64,000 nt of DNA. Origin: Cephalopachus bancanus. Taxonomy: Eukaryota; Chordata; Mammalia; Primates; Tarsiidae. A program made the position numbers and the translations under genes. The stretch lies in contig JAPVLO010000045.1 in NCBI GenBank assembly GCA_027257055.1, positions 1,831,501 through 1,895,500 on the forward strand, given 5' to 3'. Positions within the stretch are counted from its first letter, which is position 1; each line of letters starts with the position of its first letter. Below, in pieces: positions 33,025-45,130 of the stretch. Under the pieces are notes generated by a model, which was given only the letters and a program-made list of their open reading frames with translations, was not told the DNA's origin and made no database searches.

Positions 33025-33484
33025 TGTCATTTTTGATCTTAGTGTCACTGTTGCAATGATTGACTTGGCACAAGCATCTTATATGCTTCATCATTATTCT
33101 ATTCTAATGGCCTGGTGATCATTTAACACCTGACCTGGAGGAATTCAAAATTCAGTGGGAATACATTCTCAGCAGGTGACATATTTTTTCAATCATAATT
33201 TCCATTCTGTTTCTTTGTTCTGTTACCTCTGCCTCGAATCTGCTTTCACTTAGCACTTAGTACTGTAACTTTGTCTTTTGGTGACATCAGAATCAAATGA
33301 TTTCTTTTGTCCCTCTACCATTTTATTTGCTACCAGCTAGAGAGAAGGGCTATACAATCAGTCTATCAAACTACTATTGAATACAATCTGTCTGAGGGCA
33401 GAAAGGAGGAAATGAAAAGTAATGAGACAGCCCAATTAAAAGTCTTTCAGGCCGACAGGAGATATCTCAGACATGAACTGCAGA

Positions 33485-33887
33485 AGTGTTTACAAGTTCA
33501 TTTTGGCTTACAGTTTTTCACCTTTATGATGATGCAAAAACAATGTGCATTCAGCAGATATCTTATTTCAAATTTTGAATTTTTGATCTTTTCCTGGGCT
33601 AGTGATATGTGGTATGATAGTCTGGCAAAGCTGGGCAGCAAGCCACACCTCCTAGGCAGACACATGACCAAGAGAGTAAACAACCTGTGGTCTATAGTGC
33701 ACTGTCTTGCCAGATGATCTGGCCCAGCTTTACACTAATGTAAGTGTTCTGAGCATGTTTAAGGTATGGCAGACTAAGTTATGGCATCCAGTAGCTCAGG
33801 TGTATTAAATGCATTTTTGATTTATGATATTTTCCACTTATGATAGTTTTGTCAGGACATAACCCATCATAAGTCAAGAAGCATCTG
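33485..33887. mobile_element. Tigger-class DNA transposon remnant (unnamed family)
   Basis: The ends resemble each other in inverse orientation: near the left GGCTTACAGTTTTTCACC, near the right TTGATTTATGATATTTTCCA, CTTATGATAG and CATCATAAGTCAAGAAGCAT ending CTG, followed by TA. Inner phrases CACTAATGTAAGTGTTCTGA, GCATGTTTAAGGTATGG and CAGGTGTATTAAATGCATTT match a known Tigger-class family whose name I cannot give. The left terminus is degraded. The longest frame in the window (136 codons, 33307-33717) runs from unique DNA into it and is not a transposase. Confidence 0.75.
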
Positions 33888-33894
33888 TACCATT

Positions 33895-33955
33895 GTCCCT
33901 ATTCCAGTGCCCTACTCGGGTTGGCACACAATGAATATGTATTGAATGAATGAGA
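33895..33955 (+). mobile_element. L2 LINE 3' terminus
   Basis: TTCCAGTGCCCTACTCGGG, TTGGCACACAATGAATATG and TATTGAATGAATGAG match the final bases of L2. Confidence 0.7.
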
Positions 33956-34329
33956 AGAGACATTTATTTCAATGACTGTTTCATGCATGCTTTTTGTGAT
34001 GGAGTCATTCTCATCTCTAGTTGAGAATTTTTGGGAAAAAAAAAGCCTGGGAATATTGCAGACTAATTAAATAAAATCTTGGCAGGTGAACTATGCATGG
34101 GTATTAAAAAAAAAATCCCTGATAATACTACTAAGTGGGCAGATTTGAGAACCACTTGTTTGCAGAGGAATGTATTAGGATGAGTCAGGGCCCCCTGTGG
34201 TATTCATGGTCTGCTTCCCTCTCACTGGGTTACTCCAAATGGCAGAGTGAAGGGTAGCAGCTCCTCCCATGACAAGGTAGCCATGGCATGAATGCAGTTA
34301 CGTACATCCTTTAATTTTTCAATTGAAAA
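33956..34329. other. Unique DNA
   Basis: Nothing is recognised here. Confidence 0.5.
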
Positions 34330-34338
34330 ATATTCTCA

Positions 34339-34780
<442 letters not shown>

Positions 34781-34964
34781 ATATTCTCATGGCTTTCTAC
34801 TTCATAGTAAATTCTTGTCATTATACTATAAAATATTTTTCTCCCCAAATCTTCAATGCAAAAATCTTGCATGAGGCATCATGATCATTCTCTGGCTTCT
34901 TGTCCTCTAAGTCTCCCACCTCTTCTCCCAGGAAGCACAGTCCTAGCTTTGGGTTCAGGAGCTC

Positions 34965-35150
34965 AAGTGTGGATATCACATATACTCAAGGCTGGGATCT
35001 CATCTTTGCCACTTGCATTTATGTGTCCTAAGTAGCCTCTCAGCTCTCTAAATAAGCCTTAGTGTTCTCATGTATTAACTGGAGTTTTTGTGAGGATTAA
35101 ATATAGTAAAGTGCTTAGATAAGAGCTTGGTAAATACATTTTTAGGTATG
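34965..35150 (+). mobile_element. MIR SINE
   Basis: GGCTGGGATCTCATCTTTGC, CACTTGCATTTATGTG, AGTGTTCTCATGTATTAACT, TTTGTGAGGATTAAATATAG and AAAGTGCTTAGATAAGAGC follow MIR in order. Confidence 0.8.
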
Positions 35151-36223
35151 CTCATGTTATAATGTTTTTATGAATGAGCATATGCTTTCATTCTGTGTTG
35201 CTGTTGGAATCAGGCAGAGCCAATGTCATTACCTGTCTTGTTTTATGAGGAGTCTGAAAAGGGAGAGAAGAGGAGGTCAAAGAAGGCAAAGATAGTGTGA
35301 CTAAGGCTGGAGGACAGAGAAAAGCAGAGCGGAATCCCCGTGCCCCTCTCCTTTTTCCTCTGGGTGGTCTGTGTTGCAGGAGGTAGGTCGGACTGCAGTA
35401 AGAAGGAGAGACAATGCTTCTAAACTTGATTAGGCCTTCAAACCTTCCATTTTAGGAAGCTGCCCTAGGTGATATTTAATCTCCTCCAATGAATCTCAGT
35501 CAAGGAGATTTTCCATTGAGATTTAAATCCTGAACAGCTTCCAAGTTGCAAGACCTACCTGAATGCAAATGAGGACTGTGGTCACTGAGAACCAAAATGT
35601 GCTGATTTAGTTTTATGAAGCTCAAGTCAGTTGACCTGGCAGCTCTGGTGTGAGATGAGGTGGAACTTAAATGTGCAAAGTGGTCATTTTCTAGGCATCT
35701 GCCATTTGGAGTCAGATTTTCCTGATGATGAGAACCTTGCCCGTCCCTTTGCTGTTGACAAAAGTGTTTGGGCTATGGCCTGCAATAAGGAATGGTAATA
35801 ATGCTTATAAAAAGTCACCTTACATTTGCATCGCATGCCACATTGCACAACACAGTGTCATATCCATTATTGTAGTTGATCCTTGAAGCAATTCAGTGAA
35901 CTAGAAAAATTACTGCAGCCGAGATTAGGCATAGTCTTAAAGGACACATGGTCACTAGCATCCATTTAGTGTGTGTGCCTGTGCCTGCATATACTGTGAC
36001 CTCTTTCTGGCACTCAATGTATATGCTCCGCTATTTAAAGTTGTATTTTTTTTATTAATCCATTTGCCTTTTAAAAAAATCTCGCTATCCTCTGACCTTC
36101 CACCTTGTTCTAATATTTCCCTAGCATTAATAAAGCTAGTTATTGAGAAGAAATATACATTTGAGACTGGACTCTTGGCTGAATTTCTGTTGGAAATGTT
36201 CCCTGTAGCAGGTGTTAACATAT
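35151..36223. other. Mostly unique DNA; possible reversed MIR near 35820-35935
   Basis: TTACATTTGCATCGCATGCC to TTGATCCTTGAAGCAATTCA recalls the reversed MIR 'ttacatgcattatctcatttaatcctcacaa' block but is weak. Frames at 35955-36366 end in the pyrimidine tract and are not genes. Confidence 0.4.
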
Positions 36224-36224
36224 T

Positions 36225-36360
36225 ATGTTCTTTTTCTTTTTTCTTTCTGTTTCTCTCCCTTCCTCCTCCCTCCTCTTCCCTCCTTCTTCTCCCTCCCTTT
36301 CTTCCTCCCTCCCTCCTTCTTTTCCTCCTTCCCTCCTTTCCTTCCTTCCTTCCTTCTTTG
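36225..36360. repeat. CT-rich low-complexity tract
   Basis: About 135 bases almost purely pyrimidine on the plus strand (TTTCTTTT, CCTCCCTCC, TTCCTTCC units). It gives three long overlapping open frames of Leu/Pro/Ser only, which are artefacts. Long polypyrimidine tracts can form triplex DNA. Confidence 0.95.
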
Positions 36361-36364
36361 TGTT

Positions 36365-37180
36365 GATATTAAAAAAAAACAATGTGTGGCTTAATGGAGA
36401 GTTAGGGTAAAGGATGAGAAAGAGGATGGGTTTGAACTAATCAAAGGGAAGAAAATCATTAAAAAGTCTGAGAAGAGATCCTTTGAAGTTAAATGTAGGC
36501 ACTACATACATGTGAATTCAAGGTAACTATGATTTCCTGGGATGCATTTCTTTTGGTGAAGCAGCGCCATTAGGCTCTGATGATGTTGCTTAAACTATCT
36601 TACTGTACAGAGTGATACTAATATCAGTTATAGTGAGTAATATTTTCAGTAATTTTATGTTTAGAAAATGTATTCCCTTCCTTGTTTCAGTTGTTAACGT
36701 TTATCAGGTGAATTAACATTCTCAAATGTGTGTGCGATAAATATTGCACTACAATGATCATGATTCTTTTCCTAAATAATTCTGCCTTGTATTTCAAGAT
36801 CTTTTTTTTTTTATTTTGCCAGATGGTATCGAGATCACTAATACAGCAGTCAGAAGTTCCCATACATGCGGAAACGTAACCGTCAAAAATGGGTGTTAAC
36901 AGCATGAGAATTATATTGCCTATTCTTGAGAATTTTAGGGTCCTTAGTGAGACACATATTTTTATATGATAGAATATGAAAATATTTTAAATAAGTGAAA
37001 GTAAAGTTAAACACATACCTGCCCCAAATCTTTAGCAATAATAACAATAGCTTAATAAATGAGAAACTTTTGAAACAAAACCTAACATATGGTAGAAACA
37101 TAAACCTATTTGTCTGACACTTTTTTTCATTTGATTTAGGTTGCATTTACCAAATATTTTGATAGAGGAGAGGCCATTTA
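36365..37180. other. Unique AT-rich DNA
   Basis: No repeat or gene is recognised. Confidence 0.5.
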
Positions 37181-37300
37181 ATGATGTGATTAAAAATTTA
37201 GGTTCTGGAGTCAGATAGAACTGGAATTGACGCTTGCTTCTAATGCCTGCTAGCTAAACTTCCCAGATCTGTTTCTTTCATCTGTACAGTGAAGGATACA
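37181..37300 (+). mobile_element. MIR SINE, partial
   Basis: GATGTGATTAAAAATTTAGG, TTCTGGAGTCAGATAGAACT, TAATGCCTGCTAGC and CTGTTTCTTTCATCTGTACA match the first two thirds of MIR. Confidence 0.8.
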
Positions 37301-38479
37301 CAAGGGAAAGGAACAGAAATAATTTTTTGAGGGGCAGGCACCTTGTAGTACAGGCTTCTCCTGCTAAGTAAGTGTTCCAGGTACCCATTGGTATCAGTGT
37401 ACTGGCTAGTATTGTTGTAAGAGGCAGGCTGCATTTGGCTTCAGTGAATTTTTTTGGAGAGTCTTTCAACGTGTTTGCCCATTTCATGATGGGTATTTAT
37501 GAGTGCGTTTGCCCACACTATGTTAAGTGTTTAGCAGTTTTTGACCAAAAATGGCATGGCACCTGTGCCACACCCTCCCTAGTCACCTATCTCACCTGAA
37601 CAACTTTTTTAGTTTCCCAATTTAAAAAGTCCTCAAAGGAAACATTTTACCTATATGGAAGAGGAGGAAAAAACAAAAAACAAACCAAAAAAAATGGCAG
37701 AAGCACTAAAGGGGATAAACATGGATTAGATCAAACACTTGTGAGCAGTGGAAAAAGTATCTTTATAGGTGTATTGTCTCAAATGGAGTACACTTTGAAA
37801 GAGATTGAAGTTTAAGCATGCAAGAATAAATACACAACTTTTAATATCATAAATGACGGGCTTTTTGTATCCCCTCTCATATTAGTAATTAATAATATTG
37901 CTGAAATTATAAAACAAAATAGTGTAAAATGCTTAGTGAAGTGTTTGATATGGAGTTAGTATTCAGTAAATAGCACTGTTCCTATAGTATTACCTATTAA
38001 TAGCAATAGTAATTCAGTTGCATTAACCAATATTTGACATATCTCATATTCTAAATATATTTAGTTTTTCTTAGACTCTCTGAAAGAAGCATTTTCTCTG
38101 TGTTTACAAATTAATTTATCTATTACATACTTATTGAGTAACTACTGGATATCTTGCTAGAAGCTAGCTTTAGAATGTCGAGCCAAGTGAAATCCTTTTC
38201 TTTGTTTTCATGGAAAATGTAGTCAGTATAGGAAGTGAATAATAAACCAACCAACAAACAAAATGTGTTTATTTATCTGGTTAGCAGCAGAGAGTTGCTT
38301 AGAGTTTCCTGTCCGGGTTGACTGGAAGTCAGGCTCAGAGCATTTGTCCTGGGATATAAGGAATTATCAGCATACATAAATCTAGATCACCATTTCATCT
38401 AAGAGCTGCGGGCTCTGAGACAATTGACTGTACATAAGTAGCTTATGCTTCTCTGGTCATTCCATTAAGCAGAGTTGGG
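37301..38479. other. Unique DNA
   Basis: No repeat family or gene is recognised. Confidence 0.5.
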
Positions 38480-38487
38480 GTGTGTGT

Positions 38488-38535
<48 letters not shown>
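38480..38535. repeat. (GT)n microsatellite
   Basis: TGTGTGTGGT is followed by an uninterrupted GT run of about 46 bases, ending GTTTCC. It is likely length-polymorphic and can form Z-DNA. Confidence 0.98.
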
Positions 38536-38536
<1 letters not shown>

Positions 38537-38539
38537 CCT

Positions 38540-41500
38540 TCAACTCACCTCATCAGCAGTCAGCAAATAATATAAAATGAATAAGTAGATGAAGGACCAT
38601 TCTCCATAAAGGACCATAGTCACAAACACTCAGCCTTTCTAAGACATGCTTATTGTGGACAGTGATAAAACAAAGAAGAACAAAGTAGCTCCCCTTGCCC
38701 CCCCCATACCTATTTGAATCCTCATATTCAAAATCTTAATGGAACTAATAAAGAAACCTTAAAGGATAGCACTCTGGAGTATTGATGCATGAACAGGGGA
38801 GGACCTTGTTCCTGTTGATCTAACAAGTACGTGAGGGGATTCTTTCTGGGTATGATGTTCACAGAGGCTTCCCAGAGTTCTTGGCCTCTGAGCTAAAGTC
38901 AAGCCTTTTCCAATGCCTTGGGTGCTTACTTCAAAAGACCCTAAGAAAAGCACTCAGAAGGAAGGAAAAGTTTTCTGCCTGGCTCTTATCTATAGTGAAT
39001 TACAAACTGGCATTCTCTCCTCCCATTCTTAAAACTCGAAGGGTGGTACAGGCAGCGATGCTGACAGTGTGCATTCGCAGATGCCACCATATGGGTCTCG
39101 AAAAACTAGTTGCACTGATGATTCCCTGCACATGTAGGAGACAGTTTGCATTGTTGGCATCGTCCCTGCACAGAAACAAGCACAGCTTAGCAAGGCTGAG
39201 CAGATGGCACTAGATCTGGTGCCAGGGAAGCAGTGAATTAAAGGTTATACCCACCAGGTTTGATGCGGTGCCAGTTTGAATTGGTACAGAAGCTTCGGCC
39301 CACCTGCTTATTGGCCTCATGACATCTGGCATCTTTTTATTTTATTTTATTTTTTAAATTTGGACTGAATTGAAGGCAGCAAGGAAAAATGTCATTTTAA
39401 AAGCCAGTTACAAGTCAATGGATTTAAACTCTTAACAAAAAAATAAAAGGCCTACAGACCCTCCACATTAATGTTTTATATTAGTGAATTTTATAAAACC
39501 TTGGGGAAAATTACACACTGGTGTGCAGAATTGTGTTGCAATTTATAGCATCATACAATGGAGAGGGTGGACTGCTAAAAAAAACTGGCTCCAAGTTGCT
39601 AAATAGTGACAACAGAAAAAGGCTATTATCTGTAGCCTGTATATTGTAATTAGGAATCAGGGAGGAAAATACATTTGCTTCTATTTATTCTAATGATTTT
39701 CACATTGTAGTAATTAGAAAACACTGTGGCATTTCACATAGAAGCTCACTCTAAAAGATGGTTTTCACCTTTACTTTGCTCTTGCAAAGTTTTTTTCTGT
39801 CGCGGTGTATTAAGTTATGCCATGTTTCAGCTGTAATCCCCACTTGCTCTGCACACATTCATATACTGTGTACACAAATAGGCAACATACCCAGCCCCAG
39901 GGTAGCAGTGTGTGCATACTGAAACCTGTTTGTATATCTCCTCCATTTGGGATTTTCGTGCCTGCTCCCTGGGTGTGAAATGAACGCAGGCAGCAGAGTT
40001 GCATTTCTGAGGTGATTAACTTTGTAACAGAGCCTTCTAATTTAAAGTGTAGATAAGACCTGGCATGGGACATCCACAATTTTATTCTTTTACGTTGACT
40101 TTTAATGATATTGTATCAGCCCTACATCAGCATTCCAAAGGTCAAAGAAATCAATTAGGCAAATATACTAAGTATCTAAACTAGTATCAACTTTTCATTC
40201 CATAAATCTGACATGTGTCGTACTAGTATTGACTTTTTCCTCCCGTGGGAATTGGTTTCTTTCTTTTCTTTTTTCATTATAGAAATGCAAGAGCTATGAA
40301 GTTTTGTAATAATATAGTCTTTTTTTTTTCAGAAATTAATCTGCAGAAGAGACATAGATAAAGAAGGAAGTAAGAAGTACTTCTAAGTTGTGTTCAAGGA
40401 ATGTGGAGAAAGAGTAGAAGTCAGAAGGAAACTCTAGTTGTAAACGGGAAGAGACTGAAAGCCAGTAATTTATTCTTGCTTTAAACCCAGAAGTCTACAG
40501 ACAGAAACAATGAAGAACCAATAATACCTAGCTAGTCTTCAGAACATATGTGAGAAATGAGAAATGGTAGGTATCTGAGAAAGTTACACCCATTCTGTTA
40601 GTTCTGGAAATCTATCCTTTGTTTTGAAGCATTTAAATAAATATTGTAATGACCACTTAACACTGAAAGGATAATTAATGTTAAAGAATTAAAGCAGATA
40701 AAAGGAATTTTAAAATATTACTTGTTATGAATATTCAAATATTAATTAGCTTCCAATTCTAAATTACATGAATCATGATTATTTTTCCAGTAGAAAATCT
40801 GAGTAAAATAACTACTTCCTAAGGAGAGAAAATTACTATGGAAAAATAGTTTAAAAGAAAACTTAAGCAACAAGACTGGAAATAATGTTGAGTTTTACAG
40901 ACCCATTTGTTGTTATCAAAATCCTTAAGTTTATTTTAAATATAAGGAAGGAAAAAAAATCTCAATTTATTTGACTAACTTTAAAGCATAGACTAGTCAG
41001 CATTTCTACACTAGAATAAAGACAAGAAAAAATAAACCCACCCACATTCAGAGCTTCCCTAACATTGGAGCCACTTGGAGCTCCCCCCCATGTAACTAAT
41101 TCATTTATATTTGATACATCTTCATAACTCTATTATACTGAATTTCTTTCACAAGCTTCTAAGGCATTCTTTTATAATAATGCTCCTTCATTATTGCTAT
41201 CCAAAGACATCTAAGGTTGTCACGGTCAAAACTTATACATTATTCAGTGTTGTTATAAATAATTCTTGTTATAGACCAGATACTAAATTGCTATCTCGTA
41301 TTCATTGTAGTGAAATAATCTCTTTCAAAGTTTTCCAGATAAATAGGTGACCCCAAATACTCCATGGAAATAAAATAAATATGTTCTTCCACTTCTTCAA
41401 TGGAATAGTTTTAATGAGGCAATGGTTAAAAAATATAGTTCCAATGAGAGATGGCAATAAAAATTGTAAAGTTATAATAATAATGAGTTTAGTATATTGT

Positions 41501-42480
41501 ATTTTCAGGTTGCTGATTTGGGAGGATATCCAAGAATAATTTTATTTACACTATGTCAGGCAACATTGCCTTCTAGACTATCTATAATATTTTTTTAAGT
41601 ACCCTCTTCTCAATCTATTTACAAACGAATACTCATTGTTAACAGATGCAAGGGCTAGTGAAAATGGGTTTGAACAGTAAGTGAAGAGTTCTGTGGATTA
41701 AATGGAAGGCAAGACCTTAAGAACTCTTCTCTCAGCAAACCAGATAGTGGATTTTATATTTATCTTTTGAAAGATATTTTTATTCTATGTATTAAAATAG
41801 CCAACTGAAAGTTCAAGTTAATGCCCACGTCTCGGTTTTTCAGAAGTGAGATTTCTTTTCTTATTCATGATAATGGGCCTTTCTAGAACCTCCTAATTAT
41901 AGACTGATATCTCAATATAATTATCTTTCATGTTGCCTCCATTCTTCCTTAACACTCATAATATTTTGAGGTTGTTTACCGAATCAGCAAGTAAATATAC
42001 ATCTTTCAATTTATCTTTTCTGTAAAAAGTCTGCTTTTGAAAAGTAGCTTTTTGTGGAAATGATATCTCTTAAATTTCTAGTCTCTAAAATAGCACTTAC
42101 CTACGTAGCATTCCCTTTATAGAGAAAGGGAATTCATTTAGTTATTAATAGTCAATATTCATTTTAACAATTTATGTCCAAAGGTTCAGTGTAGGTGCTT
42201 TAAAAAATAAATTCAGAAAATCAATAATTTATCCTCAGGTTAATGAAATAACAGGTAAAGTTCCTGAAGATTTAATTTACATGGACCTTTCATCGAGAAT
42301 AATGATCTCATGAATTTAGTTGAGCCACATCTTGCCCTCCAGACATCATCATCATATATAAATGTGTATTTTTTCATTGCCTAGGATATGATAGTATTAA
42401 TGGTAAAAAAAAAATTAGAAACTCCTGGCACTAAATAGAAACTCAAAAATATTAGTTTAATGGATTGATGAATCATGTAG
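38540..42480. other. Repeat-poor unique stretch of about 3.9 kb
   Basis: I recognise no transposon over this whole interval, which is unusual for the window. It contains a 110-codon frame at 38881-39213 and a weak splice-flanked segment at 40333-40566, neither supported as coding. The block 39250-40180 has the mixed, non-repetitive composition typical of conserved non-coding DNA, which cannot be shown from one sequence. Confidence 0.45.
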
Positions 42481-42545
42481 TGATTCATTCATTCATTTAT
42501 TCTTTCATTCAGTAAATATTGCTGGAGCATATATTATGGAAGGGA
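42480..42545 (-). mobile_element. L2 LINE 3' terminus
   Basis: GATTCATTCATTCATTTATT then CATTCAGTAAATATTGCTGG is the reversed L2 end. It abuts a MIR on the other strand. Confidence 0.6.
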
Positions 42546-42547
42546 CT

Positions 42548-42775
42548 AAGGATGCAGATTCTGAAGCCAGACTGCCTGGACTGGCTCTGCCTCTCGCTAG
42601 CTGTGTGAATCAAGGCAAGTTACTTAACGTCTGGGTGTTTTGAGTTGCCTCCTCTGGTAAATACAAAAGACACATAATATATTCTTTATAAGGCATTATG
42701 AGGCATTTATTAAGAATTTAGAGCAAGGCTAGGCACATTGTAAGCTCTTTATAAGTATTTGATCAATAGATAAAA
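42548..42775 (+). mobile_element. MIR SINE
   Basis: GGATGCAGATTCTGAAGCCA, GACTGCCTGGACTGGCTCTG, CTCTCGCTAGCTGTGTGAAT, CAAGGCAAGTTACTTAACGT and GCTAGGCACATTGTAAGC follow MIR closely from the tRNA-like part to the 3' end. Confidence 0.92.
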
Positions 42776-43148
42776 ATTAGTCAATGATAAAATTTTCGGC
42801 ACAGAGAACACAGCAAGGCATGGTCTTTGCTCTCAGCATATTCAAAATATTCATCTATTCTTCTAGCTGGAAATGCCTAATATGCACAAAACCAGCTTTT
42901 ATTTGAATGAAAGTTTAGAATTTGAACTCAGAGAGATGGAACTTACCAAAAGATCTGGGTGATGATCAATACCCCTTCAAATCAAACAGCTCCTCTTTAT
43001 TATTGTAGGCAAAATTAGGACGTCATTGAGATATGTGTTCATCATTTGCAACACATTCTTTCTTTGTGATGCCACTTCTCATTTAAAGGCTAAATGTCTT
43101 AATATCAGCTTTCCACGTTTTTTGTTGATATTCTAATTAATTTTGTAT
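42776..43148. other. Unique DNA
   Basis: Nothing is recognised here. Confidence 0.5.
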
Positions 43149-43163
43149 GTGTGGATGATTTTC

Positions 43164-43467
43164 TTTTCTTTTTTTTTTTTTTTTTTTTGAGTCTGAGCCT
43201 CACTCTGTCACCCAGACTGGAGTGCTGAGGCCGCTCCCGGCCACTGCAGCCTCGGCCTGCTGGGCTCCGGCCATCCTTCTGCCTCAGCCTTCCGAGTAGC
43301 TGGAACTACAGCACACTCTACCATGCCCGGCTAATTTTTTTTTTATTTATTGTAGAGATAAGGTCTCACCAAGTTGCCCAGGCAGGTCTTGAACCCGTGG
43401 GCTCAGGCAATCCACTCACCTCAGCCTCCTAAAGCACAGGATTACAGGCTGAGCCACTGAGCCCGGC
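43164..43467 (-). mobile_element. Full-length Alu of the undeleted subfamily
   Basis: A 15-bp exact duplication GTGTGGATGATTTTC lies at 43149-43163 and 43468-43482. Read on the minus strand it has GCCTGGGCAACTTGGTGAGACC (undeleted), GGCTCAGCCTGTAATCC and the GGCCGGGAGCGGCC right-arm hairpin. The T run is about 18 bases after CTTTTC. Confidence 0.97.
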
Positions 43468-43482
43468 GTGTGGATGATTTTC

Positions 43483-43758
43483 ACGATGTCTCTATGTCTC
43501 TTCAACTAGGCATGTATAGATGTTAAGCCTTTTTCAGTCAAGGTAAAATGGAAGAACATGGTTTCTTTAAATGAGTTTTAGGTAGTGTCAGATAGGGAGA
43601 AGATTTGAGAGTTGAGCAAAGGGGCACCTGAAAATATGACATATAAACTCTGTGCTCCACATTCAATCAGTCTCAAAGATTTGTTATCCTAAATAAAAAA
43701 TGATTTTCCATTTATTTTCTCTACATTCTCAATATTACTATATTGCCTTTTCTTAGGT
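43483..43758. other. Unique DNA
   Basis: No repeat or gene is recognised. Confidence 0.45.
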
Positions 43759-43759
43759 C

Positions 43760-44530
43760 CTTATCATTCACTACCAGAAGTCCTGAAAAGTCTCCTGCCT
43801 TGCTTGCCAGTATGCATTTTCTTCTCCCTAAATCCCATCATCTGCACTGTGGCCAGAATGAGCATTCAAAGTGACACTCATGATCACATTGCTTGCCTGC
43901 TCAGAAATCTTCTAGTGGTATCACATTGCCTCAGCAGAAGCTCCAAACCTGGTTGCCCATGGTTCTCCCCTGATGGAACGTCTCTCTTTGATCATGCTGA
44001 TTCAGTAGGCTTTTGATAGGCACAGGGTTTAACCTCCAGGGAACACTGATGAAGCCACTCCATGGATCAGTGTTTGAGAGCCAGCATCCAGAAGATAAAG
44101 GCAAGGTACACAAACTCCAGTGTCATCCCGACTTGTCTGCCTCTATTTCACACACCTGTTTTCGCCTCCACTTGGAGCGAACTATGTGAGTTCCTACCTC
44201 CACACCTTATAGATGCTTCACTCTTGGTTCAACAGTTACCTCCCCTTTTGACTTCTGGAGACTACTTGGGGCTAGTAGTTCCTTCCACAGAACACTCAGT
44301 AGTCTTCTGCCAAGATACTACACATACAGTAGCCTTCAGCGTTTAGGAATCATTCCTAGTGATTACAGAGAAGGAAGATTTAGGACCATTAATACAAAAA
44401 TTTTTCTCTCCTATTTCACTTTGAGCTTATTAAGAGCAACAAAGATGTCTTAGTGATTTTGATTTCTCTGTACAAACACAGATCATAAAACACTTTAGAA
44501 TATTAAGTGACTACTGTGTTTTAAATACAT
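43760..44530 (+). mobile_element. L2 LINE 3' region with a hAT insertion
   Basis: TGATCACATTGCTTGCCTGC, CAGAAATCTTCTAGTGGTAT, TCACATTGCCT, then after the hAT-like piece CTCTATTTCACACACCTGTT and finally GAGCTTATTAAGAGCAACAA follow the L2 order. Frames of 70-94 codons here are remnants or chance, not genes. Confidence 0.65.
43950..44085. mobile_element. MER5A-like hAT element, inside the L2
   Basis: GCTGATTCAGTAGGC, AACACTGATGAAGCCACTCC, and CATGGATCAGTGTTTGAGAG match the MER5A blocks ('gattcagtaggtctggg', 'ctgatgctgctggtccgtggacca', 'ctttgaga'). The ends are too diverged to see the 8-bp duplication. Confidence 0.55.
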
Positions 44531-44639
44531 ATTATGACTACTTTAAGGAAAATCTATGTATTTGCTTTAGGGTGGCATTGAATAAATAAGATAGGAAGCT
44601 GTTTTGTCTCCTCTCTAGCATATTCCCCCCCCCTCTACC

Positions 44640-45130
44640 ACCTGTTTATCTGTGCTCCAATTACTATAGTTATGTAGCAAATCACTTGAAAATTAGTGAC
44701 ATAAACCATCATTTATTATGCTTGTAAATTCTTTAGAATAGGTTTTCAGGAAGGGCATGACAGGGCAGTTCTCATGGGTTATGTAGTAGAAGTGAGAGGG
44801 CTGCAGCCATCTGAACACAGCTGAGACTTTACTTCCAAGGGGTCTGTTGGCTGACAGCCTATGCACGGAGTTGCTTGGGTTCCCTCAGCACATGGTGGCT
44901 GACTTCTCCCAGAGCATGTTATCCAAGAAAAAAAATACAGAAGCTGAGATACCTATTATGACCAACCTAGCCTTGGAAACCATACATCGTCACTGTGGTC
45001 TGTTCTGTTGGTCACACAGGCCCAGTCTTGATCCATTTGTGACAGGATTATACAAGGTTATGGATACCAGAGGTATGGATCATTGAGGAGCATCTTGGAA
45101 ACTGGCTATTCCCTGAATATCCATTCGTCC
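44640..45130 (-). mobile_element. MLT1-type MaLR LTR, reversed
   Basis: TTATGTAGCAAATCACTTGA, AAATTAGTGACATAAACCAT, GGGCTGCAGCCATCTGAA, ACATGGTGGCTGACTTCTCC, CAGAGCATGTTATCCAAG and GAAACCATACATCGTCACTG are the reversed LTR pattern in order. It is preceded by a C8 run near 44625. No viral coding sequence is present. Confidence 0.75.

Noticed and set aside
33307..33717. 136-codon open frame, the longest in the window
   Set aside because: It spans unique DNA and a Tigger-class remnant, has no recognisable domain, no promoter context and no splice support.
35971..36410. Overlapping frames of 60-131 codons
   Set aside because: Their length is due to the pyrimidine tract, which lacks stop codons on that strand.
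38881..39213. 110-codon frame in unique DNA
   Set aside because: Cys/Arg/Leu-rich without any domain, with ordinary flanks and no splice or promoter evidence; frames of this size occur by chance in 64 kb.
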